Source of the DNA: Clostridiaceae bacterium
GTDB taxonomy: Bacteria; Bacillota; Clostridia; Peptostreptococcales; T1SED10-28
Length of the DNA stretch: 60,587 bases
NCBI GenBank assembly: GCA_003553525.1
Contig: PWEO01000020.1
Location: forward strand, 1 to 60,587
Direction of reading: 5' to 3'
The notes under the pieces were generated by a model. The model was given only the letters and a program-made list of their open reading frames with translations. It was not told the origin of the DNA and made no database searches. The translations under genes were made by a program, and so were the position numbers. Shown piece after piece: positions 9,134-17,172 of the stretch (position 1 is its first letter; every line of letters starts with the position of its first letter).

Positions 9134-10501
9134 ATGGACAAAAGAAGAATTATTAAGCATTTTGAAGGTTCAAAAAAAACGCAATCCTCAGGCCCTGTTC
9201 TATACTGGATGAGCCGGGAACAACGAAGCGAGGACCATTGGCCCTTATCCTATGCCCAGGAGCTGGCGTTAGTGAAAAAGCAGCCTTTAATTGTGGTTTT
9301 CACTCTAATGGAGAATTTCCTAGAGGCTAACCATTCTCACTACGAATTTATGCTAAGGGGACTTAAGGAGGTGGCAAAAAACCTGAAGAACAATCAAATT
9401 TCTTTTATCCTTTTACTAGGAATTCCGGAGAAAACGCTCCCCCGGTTCATCGATGAACATCATATTTCCCATTTGGTCACGGATTTTGATCCTTTGAAAA
9501 AGAAACGGATCCTGCAGGAAAATATCGCCGATAAAATATCCATTCCCTTAGACATTGTGGACGGACACAACATTGTTCCCATAACCACAGCCTCGGAGAA
9601 ACAGGAATACGGGGCTTATACCCTGCGACCAAAACTTCATAAACGTTTAGAGGAATTCTTACATCAGATCCCAGAAATTCAAAAACATCCCCTGATCTAT
9701 GAAAATGAACTACCGGAGATTTCCTGGGATACTTTATTAAAATCCCTGGATTTAAAGAAAAACCCCTATTTAGAGGTTACCTATCCTTCCGGACCGAGGG
9801 CTGCCAGGAATCAATTGCAGGACTTTATCGAAAATCGGTTACGGAACTACAGCGCTCACAGTAATGATCCCACGAAGGAAGTGTTATCCGGACTTTCCCC
9901 CTATTTGCATTTCGGTCAACTTTCCTCCCAACGGGTGCTTTTGGCCTTGGAAGAAAGTGATTTTACACCCTCCGCCACTTCCGATTTCGTGGAACAAATT
10001 TTTGTGCGAAAGGAACTATCGGATAATTACTGCTATTATAATTCAAACTATGATAACCCCCTGGGCTTTCCCGATTGGGCTAAGCAAAGTCTTAATGCCC
10101 ACCGTGGAGATCCCCGGGAATATTTATATGACTATCAGGATTTTTTATATGGAAAAACCCATGATGAACTATGGAATGCCGCCCAATGGGAACTGTTAAA
10201 AACCGGAAAAATTCACAGTTATCTTAGAATGTACTGGTGCAAAAAAATATTTGAATGGACGAAAAGTCCTGAAGTAGCCATGGAAATTGCCATCAAGCTC
10301 AATGATGGTTACAGTATTGACGGTCGGGATCCAAACGGTTATACCGGCGTTGCCTGGAGCATCGGCGGTGTCCATGATCGGGCTTGGAAGGAACGCCCTG
10401 TATTTGGAAAAATCCGTTATATGAATTATAACGGAGCGAAAAGAAAATTTGATGTGAATACATACATTCACACCTACCTGAAGGATGAGGATCATGAATA
10501 A
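9134..10501 (+). CDS. phr: Class II deoxyribodipyrimidine photolyase
   Basis: Uses FADH- and blue light to split cyclobutane pyrimidine dimers. About 455 residues from the ATG at 9134, which has AAGGAGG eight bases upstream; the frame is open further up but without a binding site. The start VLYWMSREQRSEDHWPL is typical of class II enzymes. The C-terminal FAD domain contains ELSDNYCYYN, the tryptophan-rich YWCKKIFEWT, and DGRDPNGYTG followed by GVHDRAW. The gene overlaps the next one by a few bases, so the two are co-translated. A photolyase in an anaerobe implies a sunlit habitat (inference). Confidence 0.95.
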   Translation: MDKRRIIKHFEGSKKTQSSGPVLYWMSREQRSEDHWPLSYAQELALVKKQPLIVVFTLMENFLEANHSHYEFMLRGLKEVAKNLKNNQISFILLLGIPEKTLPRFIDEHHISHLVTDFDPLKKKRILQENIADKISIPLDIVDGHNIVPITTASEKQEYGAYTLRPKLHKRLEEFLHQIPEIQKHPLIYENELPEISWDTLLKSLDLKKNPYLEVTYPSGPRAARNQLQDFIENRLRNYSAHSNDPTKEVLSGLSPYLHFGQLSSQRVLLALEESDFTPSATSDFVEQIFVRKELSDNYCYYNSNYDNPLGFPDWAKQSLNAHRGDPREYLYDYQDFLYGKTHDELWNAAQWELLKTGKIHSYLRMYWCKKIFEWTKSPEVAMEIAIKLNDGYSIDGRDPNGYTGVAWSIGGVHDRAWKERPVFGKIRYMNYNGAKRKFDVNTYIHTYLKDEDHE

Positions 10502-11372
10502 AGTTCTGGGAAGACTGATTAAATGGAAATTCTTAGTGCTGCATCTGAAACAGCAGTTTAAAAAAAATGAACTGACGGCTTTAGGGGCTCAGCTGAGCTA
10601 CTATTTGATTCTGTCTTTTTTCCCTTTTTTAATTGTTCTGATCGTTTTGCTGAACTTCACTCCCTTAACCGAGGGGCAAACCATCAGTCAGCTGTCTTAT
10701 ATCCTTCCCGACGAAGTCTTTCAACTGACCTTAACAATTCTGGATGAAATAAGAAGCGGTCTGAACGCCACATTACTCTCAGCCAGCTCCCTGGCTACCA
10801 TCTGGGCTGCTTCTAAGGGCACATCGGCTCTTATCAAAGGCCTGAACAAAGCCTATCAAGTTTCGGAAAACCGGTCATTTTTTCGTCTCCGGGCCATGGG
10901 CATCGTTTTCACCTTCGCTTTGGCCTTCATCATTATCTTTTCTCTGTTTTTTCTGGTTTTTGGCCGCTTTATCGGTTTGGCCATCTCGGAGTATTTAGGC
11001 TTTCCCGAGGCTTTTTTATCCCTTTGGGAATACTTACGTTACGGGATTCCGCTACTGGTGTTGTTTTTTATTTTCACCCTGTTGTTCCGCATTGGTCCTA
11101 ATTACGCTTTAGGTTTTAGAGATGTCTATCCCGGAGCCATTTTTTCCACCCTGGGATGGATTATCATTTCCTTGATTTTTTCCTCTTATGTAAACAACTA
11201 CGGAGCATTTTCTCGGCTTTACGGAAGTATCGGTGCTGTAATTGCTTTGCTTATCTGGCTGAATATCAGCAGTCTGATTGTGCTGATCGGTGGAGAAATT
11301 AATGCCACCCGATTATGGTATAAGAACTCAAACCGTCAAACTGGCGATGCCTCGAATTCCGATTCTAACTAA
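10494..11372 (+). CDS. YihY/BrkB family inner-membrane protein
   Basis: About 292 residues with six predicted membrane segments, of the YihY/BrkB family (formerly called ribonuclease BN). Family hallmarks are ALGAQLSYYLILSFFPFLI near residue 30, IWAASKGTSALIKGLNKAYQV near 105-125, and the C-terminal GAFSRLYGSIGAVIALLIWLN (given here in part only: YGSIGAVIALLIWLN) with GGEINA. The start at 10494 overlaps the photolyase stop (ATGAATAA); an ATG at 10485 is an alternative. Role in envelope integrity is suspected for the family but unproven. Confidence 0.9.
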   Translation: MNKVLGRLIKWKFLVLHLKQQFKKNELTALGAQLSYYLILSFFPFLIVLIVLLNFTPLTEGQTISQLSYILPDEVFQLTLTILDEIRSGLNATLLSASSLATIWAASKGTSALIKGLNKAYQVSENRSFFRLRAMGIVFTFALAFIIIFSLFFLVFGRFIGLAISEYLGFPEAFLSLWEYLRYGIPLLVLFFIFTLLFRIGPNYALGFRDVYPGAIFSTLGWIIISLIFSSYVNNYGAFSRLYGSIGAVIALLIWLNISSLIVLIGGEINATRLWYKNSNRQTGDASNSDSN

Positions 11373-11440
11373 TTTACATCAAAGCTAAAAATGCCAACCT
11401 AATATTAAATGTATGAGCATGGATATCGACTTCTTCAAAT

Positions 11441-11475
11441 AAAAAACCGCCGAATTTCAAACTTCGGCGGTTTCA
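11441..11475. terminator. Bidirectional rho-independent terminator
   Basis: AAACCGCCGAA and TTCGGCGGTTT form an 11-bp stem between the convergent yihY-like and OsmC genes. Confidence 0.85.
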
Positions 11476-11520
11476 TTCTAGGATTTTCGATTTTATTTTA
11501 AACCTTTTTCAGCATAATTT

Positions 11521-11913
11521 TCAGTCCGTAATAATACTGAAATCCGGAGGATCCATCATATGCTTTTTTACAGAGCATAAATTCATAGACCGGATAATGG
11601 CCTTTTCATATTTCTCAGGAAATCCCACCGGAAGAGTCAACTTTAGTTCCATTTTCCCAATCATTCCCGTATCGGGATTCTTTTCCGTATCTAAAACCAG
11701 CTTCATCCCCTCCATGTTGATATTCTTACTCTCGCAAAACCGCAGGGCATAAAATCCGCTACAAGTGGCAATGGAACTTAAAAACAAATCAAAAGGGGAA
11801 GGATTCTCTCCTCCGCCGCCCTCTTCTACCGGCTGATCCGTCTCTATGGTAAATCCTTTTATATTTGCACTTACCTTTTTTCCTTTAGGAAATCCTATTT
11901 CTACTGTGGGCAT
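11521..11913 (-). CDS. OsmC/Ohr family protein
   Basis: A 130-residue OsmC-fold protein, likely a thiol peroxidase acting on organic hydroperoxides. The family pattern GGGGENPSPFDLFLSSIATC is followed by a helix with Cys residues, and a later MNLCSVKKHM carries another. The first conserved Cys of the pair is in SIATCSGFYALRFC and the second is in NLCSVKKHM. It is slightly shorter than E. coli OsmC (143). Start ATG 11913 has a GGAG upstream. It stands alone between a terminator and thyX. Confidence 0.85.
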   Translation of the reverse strand: MPTVEIGFPKGKKVSANIKGFTIETDQPVEEGGGGENPSPFDLFLSSIATCSGFYALRFCESKNINMEGMKLVLDTEKNPDTGMIGKMELKLTLPVGFPEKYEKAIIRSMNLCSVKKHMMDPPDFSIITD

Positions 11914-11982
11914 ATTTTTCTCTCCTTTATTGTTCTCATATTTACTACGCCTTTACGCCTTCTCTGAGTTGCTTGCAAATTA

Positions 11983-12690
11983 CTATTTATCTCCTATTAA
12001 TTCAACTATTGAACTGGGATACAGCGGTTTACTCAATTCTAATATTGCCTTTGCATAATGTTGTATCTCTTTTTGAGCATCATATTTCAGTCTCTGGTCT
12101 AAAAAATGACAGATGGATTGAAGAGATGCTGTCCAATACCATCTAACATACATCCCATAAGCGGGTAAAAAGAGTCTTGCTTGTTCAGCGCATAGTCCAT
12201 CCTCTAATGCTGATTCATACTTTTGAAGGCCTGATTCGATGTAGTCTTGTAATTCTGTTGATAGTTTAGCGCCGATATCCTCACTTAAAATATCTCCGCT
12301 TCCTTGCTTGGAGTTTTCAGGTTTGCTTCTCCATTCATCGGATTTGGGAATATAGAATGTGGGTTCCTCCGTAATATATCTTCGACTTGATTCATTCCAA
12401 GCTTCCATACTGTCACCTGTTCCCTCCAAGTGTGCTGAACCGATTACATATTTCCACCATTGTCTCGCTACCATTAAAGGAGCATATACCTCAAATTGTA
12501 ATATTACATGCCTGAATGGTGAAGTATGTCCTTCTCTTGCCAAAAACTTTATTAATCTAATATCTTTTTCACTGAGTTCGTTTGATTCCTTTGCATAAGA
12601 AACCCGTGCTGCATTAACTACCGTTAAGTCAGAACCCATATGATTTACAAGTCTTACATAGCCTTTATCTAACACATTAATTTTTGACAC
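11983..12690 (-). CDS. thyX: Flavin-dependent thymidylate synthase (ThyX) with a variant signature
   Basis: Makes dTMP from dUMP using methylene-THF, FAD and NADPH. It is 235 residues long and starts at a GTG (12690) behind AAGGAG. The canonical motif R-H-R-x7-S is altered: ARQWWKYVIGS (about 75-85) is followed by some 13 extra residues before WNESSRRY (98-105). The Arg-rich WNESSRRY end, which binds dUMP and flavin, is kept. FRHVILQFEVYAPLMVARQ upstream matches the helix before the motif. No thyA is in the window. The gene has its own promoter in a G-rich region. Confidence 0.9.
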   Translation of the reverse strand: MSKINVLDKGYVRLVNHMGSDLTVVNAARVSYAKESNELSEKDIRLIKFLAREGHTSPFRHVILQFEVYAPLMVARQWWKYVIGSAHLEGTGDSMEAWNESSRRYITEEPTFYIPKSDEWRSKPENSKQGSGDILSEDIGAKLSTELQDYIESGLQKYESALEDGLCAEQARLFLPAYGMYVRWYWTASLQSICHFLDQRLKYDAQKEIQHYAKAILELSKPLYPSSIVELIGDK

Positions 12691-12794
12691 ATCATCTACT
12701 CCTTATTTTTCTTTATTTTACTTTTCAAAATTTCCTATAAGGTTGCTGGGTAATATTTGGTTTCGCTGATTCAGCTACCTCCTATCTTGCTTTA

Positions 12795-12823
12795 ATTATA
12801 ACACCCCTCCCCACCCGGGTAAA
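12795..12823 (-). promoter_or_regulatory. Probable sigma-A promoter of thyX
   Basis: Read on the minus strand: TTTACC, a 17-nt G-rich spacer, TATAAT. It lies about 105 bases upstream of the GTG start, directly after the ABC ATPase stop codon. Confidence 0.6.
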
Positions 12824-12836
12824 GTTTACAGAATCT

Positions 12837-13526
12837 TTATTTTTGGGATACATCGGTATAGACCCTACCGTCTTTTAGTTCAATAATCCGGTCGGTACGC
12901 TCCGCTATTTTCTTATCATGGGTAATCACGATAAAGGTGGATTGAAATTCTTTATTGATATCCTTAAGCAGTCGGTAAATACTGTCGCTGGTTTCAGAAT
13001 CCAGGTTTCCTGTGGGTTCGTCGGCCAATAAAATCCTCGGTCGATTCATCAACGCTCGGGCAATAGCGGCCCGTTGCTGCTGTCCTCCCGACATATCCGT
13101 AGCCAGATTATTCTTGACCTTTTCCAAGCCGACGACTTCGATTAACTCCTCCGCCCGTCGTTGAATCTCCGGTTCAATTTTTTTATTCTTTATCCACTGG
13201 GGCATTAAAATATTTTCCAAAGTGGTAAACTCCGGAAGAAGATAATGAAACTGAAATACAAATCCTATGGCTTCATTTCGAAGCTTAGCCAAGTCCTTTT
13301 TCTTTAAGTCACCGATATTTTGCCCCTCAATTAAAACCGTACCCTTGGTGGGCCGGTCCAATGTCCCCATAATATTCAACAAAGTACTCTTTCCGCTTCC
13401 GGATTGCCCGATAATGGAGTTAAAGGATCCGGAATTAAAATCAAGGCTCAGATCAAAAATCACCTGGGTTTTAATTTTCCTTCCGTAGACCTTATCAATG
13501 TTTTGCAGAGTTAAAATACTATCCAT
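12837..13526 (-). CDS. ABC transporter ATP-binding protein (LolD/MacB type)
   Basis: A 229-residue ATPase. Walker A is GQSGSGKST, the Q-loop [12 protein letters not shown] is typical of the LolD/MacB/FtsE branch, the signature is [15 protein letters not shown], and Walker B is [13 protein letters not shown] followed by H-loop VITHDKK. Its start overlaps the stop of the permease gene by 8 bases, so they form a translationally coupled pair. It would power the MacB-like permease encoded just upstream. Confidence 0.93.
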   Translation of the reverse strand: MDSILTLQNIDKVYGRKIKTQVIFDLSLDFNSGSFNSIIGQSGSGKSTLLNIMGTLDRPTKGTVLIEGQNIGDLKKKDLAKLRNEAIGFVFQFHYLLPEFTTLENILMPQWIKNKKIEPEIQRRAEELIEVVGLEKVKNNLATDMSGGQQQRAAIARALMNRPRILLADEPTGNLDSETSDSIYRLLKDINKEFQSTFIVITHDKKIAERTDRIIELKDGRVYTDVSQK

Positions 13527-14676
13527 TTCGTATCACCTCAATCGGTTGCAATTTTGAAGATTTCTTCGCAGGAATCAACGCGGCTAAGGTTGAGGCCGCC
13601 ACCGCAATCACAAAAGAAAGTGCAATAAAATTGTAGTTGATTACAATCTCCACCACGGGGCTTCCATCGGGGTTCGTTGCGAAAATCATAAAACTGAAAG
13701 AAAGTAGCAAGCCCAGAGCAATTCCGATCAGACCTCCCAGGATTCCCAAAATTAGTCCTTGAAATAAAAAAATCAGACTGGCGGATTGGTCATTGACCCC
13801 CATGGCTTTCAGTATACCAATTTGTTTGGAACGCTGTAATACAGAAATCGCCAGTACACTGGAGATACCCAGCACCACAGCCACTACAACAAAAATCTGG
13901 ATCATTATACTGGAAATATCCTGCCCCTGCAAGCCGCTAAGAAGGTCCTGATTAGCCTCTTTCCAATTGGTAACCTTCACATCTTCACCCAGCAGTCCTT
14001 GAATCTCTTCACTTATGGTGTCCGCCTCAAATACTTCCCCCACCTGAATTTCTAAGGCGGTAACCGAAGCCTCCCGCTGAAATATTTCCTGGGCGGTCTG
14101 TAATTCGCTGACAATCCATGATTCATTTAAGTTCGTCACGCCGAAATCAAAAATACCGGTAATCTCAACGTCACCCTGATCTCCGTCAAAATTGAATATT
14201 TCCAATACATCCCTGATTTTCAGGTTTAAGTTTTCAGCCAAACCGATACCTACCATAACTTCTCCCGAGTTCTCCGGCAGACTTCCTTCAGTGATTTTTT
14301 CCTGAAACCCGTAAATTCCTTCTGCTTTTTCAAATTCAAAGCCTCGGATCAAGGCGGATTCCGCCTCCTCTTCAAGACTTATAAAAGCGGGCAACGTTAA
14401 GGTTGGAGAAAGCTCCTCCACCCCTTCAATTTCATCCCGTACTGTATCTTCCTTCTCCTGATAATCAAAAATTTCTCCGTTGTTTTCCACGGCTTCAATG
14501 GTAATTTGGGATGAGTTCCCGATGGTGGAATCCACCAAGCTGGCTTGCAGTCCCTGGATCAGCAAACCGATAAATACCTGAACAGAAATCCCGATGGCAA
14601 TCCCCGCCAGAATCAGCAGGGTCTGTCCCTTCCCCGACTTTAAGAAACGCCAGGCAATTTTAAGAGGAAACTTCAT
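13519..14676 (-). CDS. MacB/LolC-type ABC transporter permease
   Basis: 385 residues. One membrane helix at about 17-43, a large extracytoplasmic domain (about 45-255, acidic, MacB-PCD type), then three helices near 258-282, 300-330 and 345-370. This is the FtsX/MacB arrangement used for mechanotransmission or export of lipids, peptides or lipoproteins. The first residues MKFPLKIAWRFLKSGKGQT fit the family. The gene overlaps the upstream B12-binding gene by 17 bases. The cargo is unknown. Confidence 0.9.
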   Translation of the reverse strand: MKFPLKIAWRFLKSGKGQTLLILAGIAIGISVQVFIGLLIQGLQASLVDSTIGNSSQITIEAVENNGEIFDYQEKEDTVRDEIEGVEELSPTLTLPAFISLEEEAESALIRGFEFEKAEGIYGFQEKITEGSLPENSGEVMVGIGLAENLNLKIRDVLEIFNFDGDQGDVEITGIFDFGVTNLNESWIVSELQTAQEIFQREASVTALEIQVGEVFEADTISEEIQGLLGEDVKVTNWKEANQDLLSGLQGQDISSIMIQIFVVVAVVLGISSVLAISVLQRSKQIGILKAMGVNDQSASLIFLFQGLILGILGGLIGIALGLLLSFSFMIFATNPDGSPVVEIVINYNFIALSFVIAVAASTLAALIPAKKSSKLQPIEVIRNG

Positions 14677-15328
14677 TGATATTCTCTCCTAGGGCTTTGA
14701 TTTCTTCAAAGGTTTTCAGATATAAATCCGCACCCATTTCCTTTGCTACATCTTTTTTATTCTCCAGAGCATATCCGCCGACGATGATTTTCGGAACCTT
14801 CTTTAATTTATTTCGAAGAAACTCGATGCTTCTTTTAGCAGGTACGATATTATAATAATTCGATACGCTGATGGCCACATAGTCCGGCTGCAACTCTTCC
14901 ATTAATTCGATTAAATTTTCCCTCGGGGTGTTCCCCCCTAGAAATAGGGTCTCAAAACCACTTAAAGCAAAATAGTCCTCCACCATGCGGGGCCCGATTT
15001 CATGGTATTCGTCTTCGGGACAATAAATAACCACTCTTTTCCGATTCAATGCATCGGTATCAAAGCTCAAGCTTCGCTCTGCAATCACGAAGGGGTAACA
15101 ACACTCTACAATGGTTCGTACAATAGCGGTTCGGATATGCTCTTGGCCGATGGTTATGCTTTGTTCCTTTTCGTTAGAGGCAATCTCATAAAGAGCGGGT
15201 CTTAAAATTTCGTCATATAACGTAACAATATCCAGTTCTTTCCCGGAAACCAACTGCATAGCATAATTTACACTGTTCTCCTTGTCTTCCATTTTCAGAT
15301 GTTTCGTAAACTCCTGATAATATTTCAT
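14660..15328 (-). CDS. Stand-alone B12-binding domain protein
   Basis: 222 residues. The N-terminal part is a B12-binding-2 helical cap (LYDEILRPALYEIA, then IGQEHIRTAIVR with Glu63-His64). The C-terminal half is the Rossmann-like B12-binding domain, with the loop PEDEYHEIGPRM holding the candidate axial ligand His109, then GGNTP and VGGYAL. Two departures are visible. The Trp that caps the upper ligand in the CarH-type W-x9-EH motif is replaced by Glu53, and the D-x-H-x-x-G box reads E-Y-H-E-I-G. No DNA-binding domain is present. It is the first gene of an operon with the ABC permease and ATPase. It may be a corrinoid-responsive sensor or carrier; its function is not known. Confidence 0.85.
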   Translation of the reverse strand: MKYYQEFTKHLKMEDKENSVNYAMQLVSGKELDIVTLYDEILRPALYEIASNEKEQSITIGQEHIRTAIVRTIVECCYPFVIAERSLSFDTDALNRKRVVIYCPEDEYHEIGPRMVEDYFALSGFETLFLGGNTPRENLIELMEELQPDYVAISVSNYYNIVPAKRSIEFLRNKLKKVPKIIVGGYALENKKDVAKEMGADLYLKTFEEIKALGENINEVSS

Positions 15329-15437
15329 AAATTATCTCCTTTCATGCTTGCTATGATGATTAATTGTTACCCTTCTTTAATACTATTTACTCTCTATTTC
15401 AAAAAGTTAATAAGAAGTTTCATCTTTAACTCAAAAT

Positions 15438-15467
15438 AAAACTTTGTCGGTCCCCCGACAAAGTTTT
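15438..15467 (-). terminator. Rho-independent terminator
   Basis: AAACTTTGTCGG pairs with CCGACAAAGTTT; a T tract follows on the minus strand, after the 15482 gene. Confidence 0.85.
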
Positions 15468-15481
15468 ATGGCTCTATTTTC

Positions 15482-17005
15482 CTATGCGGTTTTTTTTTGC
15501 TTTTTTTTATTCCCTATATCATCGGATTCCTTAATTTTTTCTTCACTTTCATAGAAAATCCGATCCTTCGGTACCCCTTTTTCTACTAAAAGGTTGAGGG
15601 TATCCGTAATCATTCGAGGAGATCCGCACATATACACATGATGATCCTTCAGATCCAGATCTTTGATTCCATCCATCACATAGCCTTTGGTGGTTTCCGA
15701 CTTTTCCGGTCGTGAAGCGATGGGTAGATAAGTGAATCCATCATAGGATTTTTCCAGATCTAAAAAATAATCCTGGTAATAAAAATCCTTTTCCTTGCGT
15801 TGCCCATGCACGAAGGTCACCTGATCAATTTCCTCACGATGCTTAAGGATGTCCTTGGTTAACCCGATAAAGGGGGTCATCCCAATACCGTTTCCGACGA
15901 ATAGCACTTTTTTTACGTTTTCTTTTATTACCAATTCTTCACCCATGGGTCCTTCCAGCTCTACTGTGTCTCCCAACGTAAACCGATCAAAGATGTTTTC
16001 CGTACCGTATCCTCCCGGAATCTTTTTAATTATCACGCTTAAGCTTCGGTTATCTTCATTATATGATGCAATAGAATAGGCTCGGTACATTTTTTCATGT
16101 CCCTTTAGTTTCACCAGGATAAACTGGCCCGCTTTGTAAGCTACACTGTGCGGACTTTTAAATTCAAAGGTAAACGCCTTGATGTTTTCCCCTAAATCCC
16201 GAATTCCGGTTAAGGTGGATACAATTTTTTGTCGTTCTTCATAGCCTTCCAAGTCTGCATTTATTTTCAATTCCCATGCATCTCTTTCGATTTCAAAAGA
16301 TAAGATTCCCGCGGGACAATTTTCTACACAGGTTCCGCAGCGTATACAGTTGATATCATCAAATTGATTATTCTCTGAAAAATTTGTGTAGGGTTCTAAT
16401 TGGAAAGGACATACCCGAGCACATTTCCCACAGGCATGGCATTTCTCTTTTGATTCGATAGTCAGTTTTTCATCTGTATTTTTATTGGCATTCAGTTTGG
16501 TTCCCAGGGAATAACTTACTTTTTCCAAGGTTCCCATAGGGCAGAACTGACACCAGGTTCGAGGATTTTTAACAAGGCCCAGTAGACCTCCTACCACAAA
16601 CACCATTAAATAGGTTCGGGAAAATACCATCCCCAATCGATCCCAAAATGAAACGTCACCCCAGTGTTCTAAGGCATTAAGGGTATTCCCTCCAAAGTTA
16701 TACATGAAAAATAAAAAAAATCCGATCACCATGGGTTTCGATTTTAAAAATCCGGGGATATTTTTATTTAAACTGATTGGGTGAATCAACGAATCAAATA
16801 AACTTCCATGGGGACAGATATTTCCACACCAGTAACGACCTTTGAAAAAAGATGTTCCGATCAGTCCCGCCATAATTCCAATCACTGCCAAACCCAGCTT
16901 CGGTTCCACAAAGGTTCCCCCCAATGCCACCAACACTGTAAATATCCATCCGTATTTTCTAAGGGTTGTAAAGACTCGATTTGTTTTAATGTAATAAGTT
17001 GCCAA
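15482..17005 (-). CDS. Membrane-bound iron-sulfur/FAD oxidoreductase (NapH-like plus ferredoxin plus FNR)
   Basis: 507 residues with three fused modules. Residues 1-170 are a NapH/NosR-like membrane part with several helices and two cysteine pairs (Cys60/64 in CGNICPHGS, Cys152/155 in CQFCPMG). Residues 185-235 are a 2x[4Fe-4S] ferredoxin, with Cys189/192/195/199 and Cys220/223/226/230. From about 262 to 490 is an FAD/NAD(P)-binding ferredoxin-reductase-like module with RAYSIAS, GGYGTENIF, GNGIGMTPF and the C-terminal MCGSPRM. It probably passes electrons between NAD(P)H and a ferredoxin or membrane acceptor. The start is a TTG at 17005 behind GGAGGTGG. A single-gene unit with a perfect promoter and its own terminator. 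Confidence 0.87.
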   Translation of the reverse strand: MATYYIKTNRVFTTLRKYGWIFTVLVALGGTFVEPKLGLAVIGIMAGLIGTSFFKGRYWCGNICPHGSLFDSLIHPISLNKNIPGFLKSKPMVIGFFLFFMYNFGGNTLNALEHWGDVSFWDRLGMVFSRTYLMVFVVGGLLGLVKNPRTWCQFCPMGTLEKVSYSLGTKLNANKNTDEKLTIESKEKCHACGKCARVCPFQLEPYTNFSENNQFDDINCIRCGTCVENCPAGILSFEIERDAWELKINADLEGYEERQKIVSTLTGIRDLGENIKAFTFEFKSPHSVAYKAGQFILVKLKGHEKMYRAYSIASYNEDNRSLSVIIKKIPGGYGTENIFDRFTLGDTVELEGPMGEELVIKENVKKVLFVGNGIGMTPFIGLTKDILKHREEIDQVTFVHGQRKEKDFYYQDYFLDLEKSYDGFTYLPIASRPEKSETTKGYVMDGIKDLDLKDHHVYMCGSPRMITDTLNLLVEKGVPKDRIFYESEEKIKESDDIGNKKKQKKTA

Positions 17006-17027
17006 AAAACCACCTCCGAATTATATC

Positions 17028-17045
17028 CCACCCCGCAGGGGGTGG
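17028..17045 (-). promoter_or_regulatory. 5' hairpin in the leader of the oxidoreductase mRNA
   Basis: CCACCCC and GGGGTGG make a perfect 7-bp GC stem around a 4-nt loop, starting within a few bases of the predicted transcription start. Its CCACC strand could alternatively pair with the GGTGG of the ribosome binding site. Confidence 0.55.
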
Positions 17046-17053
17046 TCTAATTT

Positions 17054-17082
17054 ATTATAAGTTTTCCCTCGGGATTTGTCAA
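17054..17082 (-). promoter_or_regulatory. Perfect consensus sigma-A promoter
   Basis: On the minus strand TTGACA, exactly 17 nt, TATAAT. It drives the 17005 gene with a leader of only about 40 nt. Confidence 0.9.
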
Positions 17083-17103
17083 CGGTTTTCTACTAAGCAT
17101 ATT

Positions 17104-17147
17104 AAAACCCCTAAGCACCGGTTCAGTAACCGTAACTTAAGGGTTTA
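17104..17147 (-). terminator. Rho-independent terminator after the GGDEF gene
   Basis: AAACCCCTAAG and CTTAAGGGTTT arms plus inner CCGGTT/AACCG pairing form a long hairpin downstream of the minus-strand cyclase gene, with a T-rich run after it. Confidence 0.75.
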
Positions 17148-17172
17148 AGGCCTAAACTTTTCTTATCATTTA

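Noticed and set aside
12700-12735. Ten-codon TTG-started ORF (ending TAG) just before thyX
   Set aside because: AT-rich lysine codons, weak ribosome site, and its end overlaps the thyX ribosome site by chance; no support for a leader peptide.
12800-12818. G-rich spacer in the thyX promoter as a G-quadruplex
   Set aside because: Only three G runs of useful length are present; four are needed.
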